Of a stretch of 6,284 nucleotides of DNA, positions 5,774 to 6,284 are shown piece by piece. The DNA comes from Immundisolibacteraceae bacterium (GTDB taxonomy: Bacteria; Pseudomonadota; Gammaproteobacteria; Immundisolibacterales; Immundisolibacteraceae): positions 1 through 6,284 of the forward strand of contig JAHRWJ010000144.1 in assembly GCA_019090185.1 (NCBI GenBank), in the 5' to 3' direction. The position numbers were made by a program, and so were the translations under genes. The notes beneath the pieces are model-generated. The model saw only the letters and a list, made by a program, of their open reading frames with translations, was not told the DNA's origin and did not search any database. Positions within the stretch are counted from its first letter, which is position 1. Each line of letters begins with the position of its first letter.

Positions 5774-6284
5774 ACCCGGTCCGCATTGGCATCATTGGCT
5801 TAGGCACTGTTGGTGCTGCAACAGTAGAACTCATTAACAGCAACGCCAAACAGATTTCCGCCCGCATCGGTCGACCGGTGACCGTTAGCCACGCCAGCGT
5901 CCGAGATCCATCCAAACCTCGTGACTGCGACCTCAGCCAAATAGAGCTGGTTAGCGACCCTGCAACCCTGGTGAGTCATCCCGACATCGACATCATTGTC
6001 GAGTTGATGGGCGGTACCGAGCTTGCTCTGGAACTCTGTCAACAGGCCATCGCCAATGGCAAACACCTGGTCACTGCTAACAAGGCGCTCATCGCAGAAC
6101 AAGGCAATCAGCTGTTTGCTGCGGCACATAAACAGGGCGTCGCTATCGGCTATGAAGCCGCAGTAGCTGGCGGCATTCCAATCATTAAGGCAATTCGCGA
6201 AGGACTTGCCAGTAACAGCATCACCAGCGTAGCCGGTATTATTAACGGCACTGGTAATTTCATTCTCAGTGAAATGCGCGACAA
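5770..6284 (+). CDS. hom: Homoserine dehydrogenase, 3'-truncated by window edge
   Basis: The first 171 residues of homoserine dehydrogenase are present. The enzyme reduces aspartate-4-semialdehyde to homoserine with NAD(P)H, the branch point to threonine and methionine. The N-terminal Rossmann fold shows [10 protein letters not shown] (6-15). DIIVELMGG (74-82) and TANKALIAE (102-110), with conserved Lys105, follow. The start of the catalytic domain gives [12 protein letters not shown] (128-139) and [12 protein letters not shown] (155-166), a form typical of Pseudomonas-like enzymes. The protein starts directly with the Rossmann fold, with no aspartokinase domain, so it is the monofunctional type, unlike E. 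coli ThrA. Family members are about 430 residues with a C-terminal ACT domain, which would lie beyond the window. It starts at GTG, overlapping the alaC stop by 4 nt, with a good ribosome binding site. It is expected to be followed by thrC. Confidence 0.95.
   Translation, partial: MNPVRIGIIGLGTVGAATVELINSNAKQISARIGRPVTVSHASVRDPSKPRDCDLSQIELVSDPATLVSHPDIDIIVELMGGTELALELCQQAIANGKHLVTANKALIAEQGNQLFAAAHKQGVAIGYEAAVAGGIPIIKAIREGLASNSITSVAGIINGTGNFILSEMRD

Noticed and set aside
5800..6129. Minus-strand open frame of 109 codons opposite hom.
   Set aside because: The + strand frame here is unmistakable homoserine dehydrogenase with clear Rossmann and catalytic motifs. The antisense frame shows no domain.
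1..6284. CRISPR array, insertion sequence, toxin-antitoxin or defence system.
   Set aside because: No regularly spaced repeats, transposase motifs, terminal inverted repeats or paired small toxin-like genes are seen. Every sizeable frame is accounted for by a known family.

Overview
The window is a stretch of chromosome from a gammaproteobacterium of moderate GC content. The gene order pheT - ihfA - MerR-family gene - tRNA-Pro(GGG) matches, from memory, the arrangement in Pseudomonas and related orders. The protein sequences (IHF alpha, Pcm, AlaC, Hom) also look like that part of the class. The genus cannot be named from the sequence. All genes except the two cut by the window edges look intact, and I see no mobile element, CRISPR array or phage gene.

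Left block, + strand (1-2155): the 3' two thirds of pheT (phenylalanyl-tRNA synthetase beta chain), then ihfA 3 nt later, then a small MerR-type regulator whose start overlaps the end of ihfA by 20 nt. This looks like the distal part of a pheST-ihfA-merR operon that couples translation machinery with a nucleoid protein. A complete tRNA-Pro(GGG) follows at 2219-2295. It has its own promoter-like sequence upstream and a weak hairpin with a T-run downstream.

Middle block, + strand (2401-3811): pcm (protein-L-isoaspartate methyltransferase) overlaps by 8 nt an nlpD-like gene for a lipoprotein with a LysM domain and a degenerate LytM/M23 domain. In many gammaproteobacteria these two sit inside surE-pcm-nlpD-rpoS. 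Here neither surE nor rpoS flanks them: the tRNA lies upstream and a convergent gene lies downstream.

Right block (3846-6284): a minus-strand gene for a small Mth938-like (DUF498/NDUFAF3-type) protein converges on nlpD. A 284-nt non-coding or weakly coding gap follows. Then alaC (alanine-forming PLP aminotransferase) and hom (homoserine dehydrogenase, cut by the window end) overlap by 4 nt (GTGA) and form an amino-acid biosynthesis operon on the + strand.

The window is mostly housekeeping, and I do not see a new multi-gene system. The points most worth a second look are the dismantled surE/rpoS neighbourhood of pcm-nlpD, the loss of zinc ligands in the NlpD-like protein, and a possible small or eroded minus-strand reading frame at 4311-4559.
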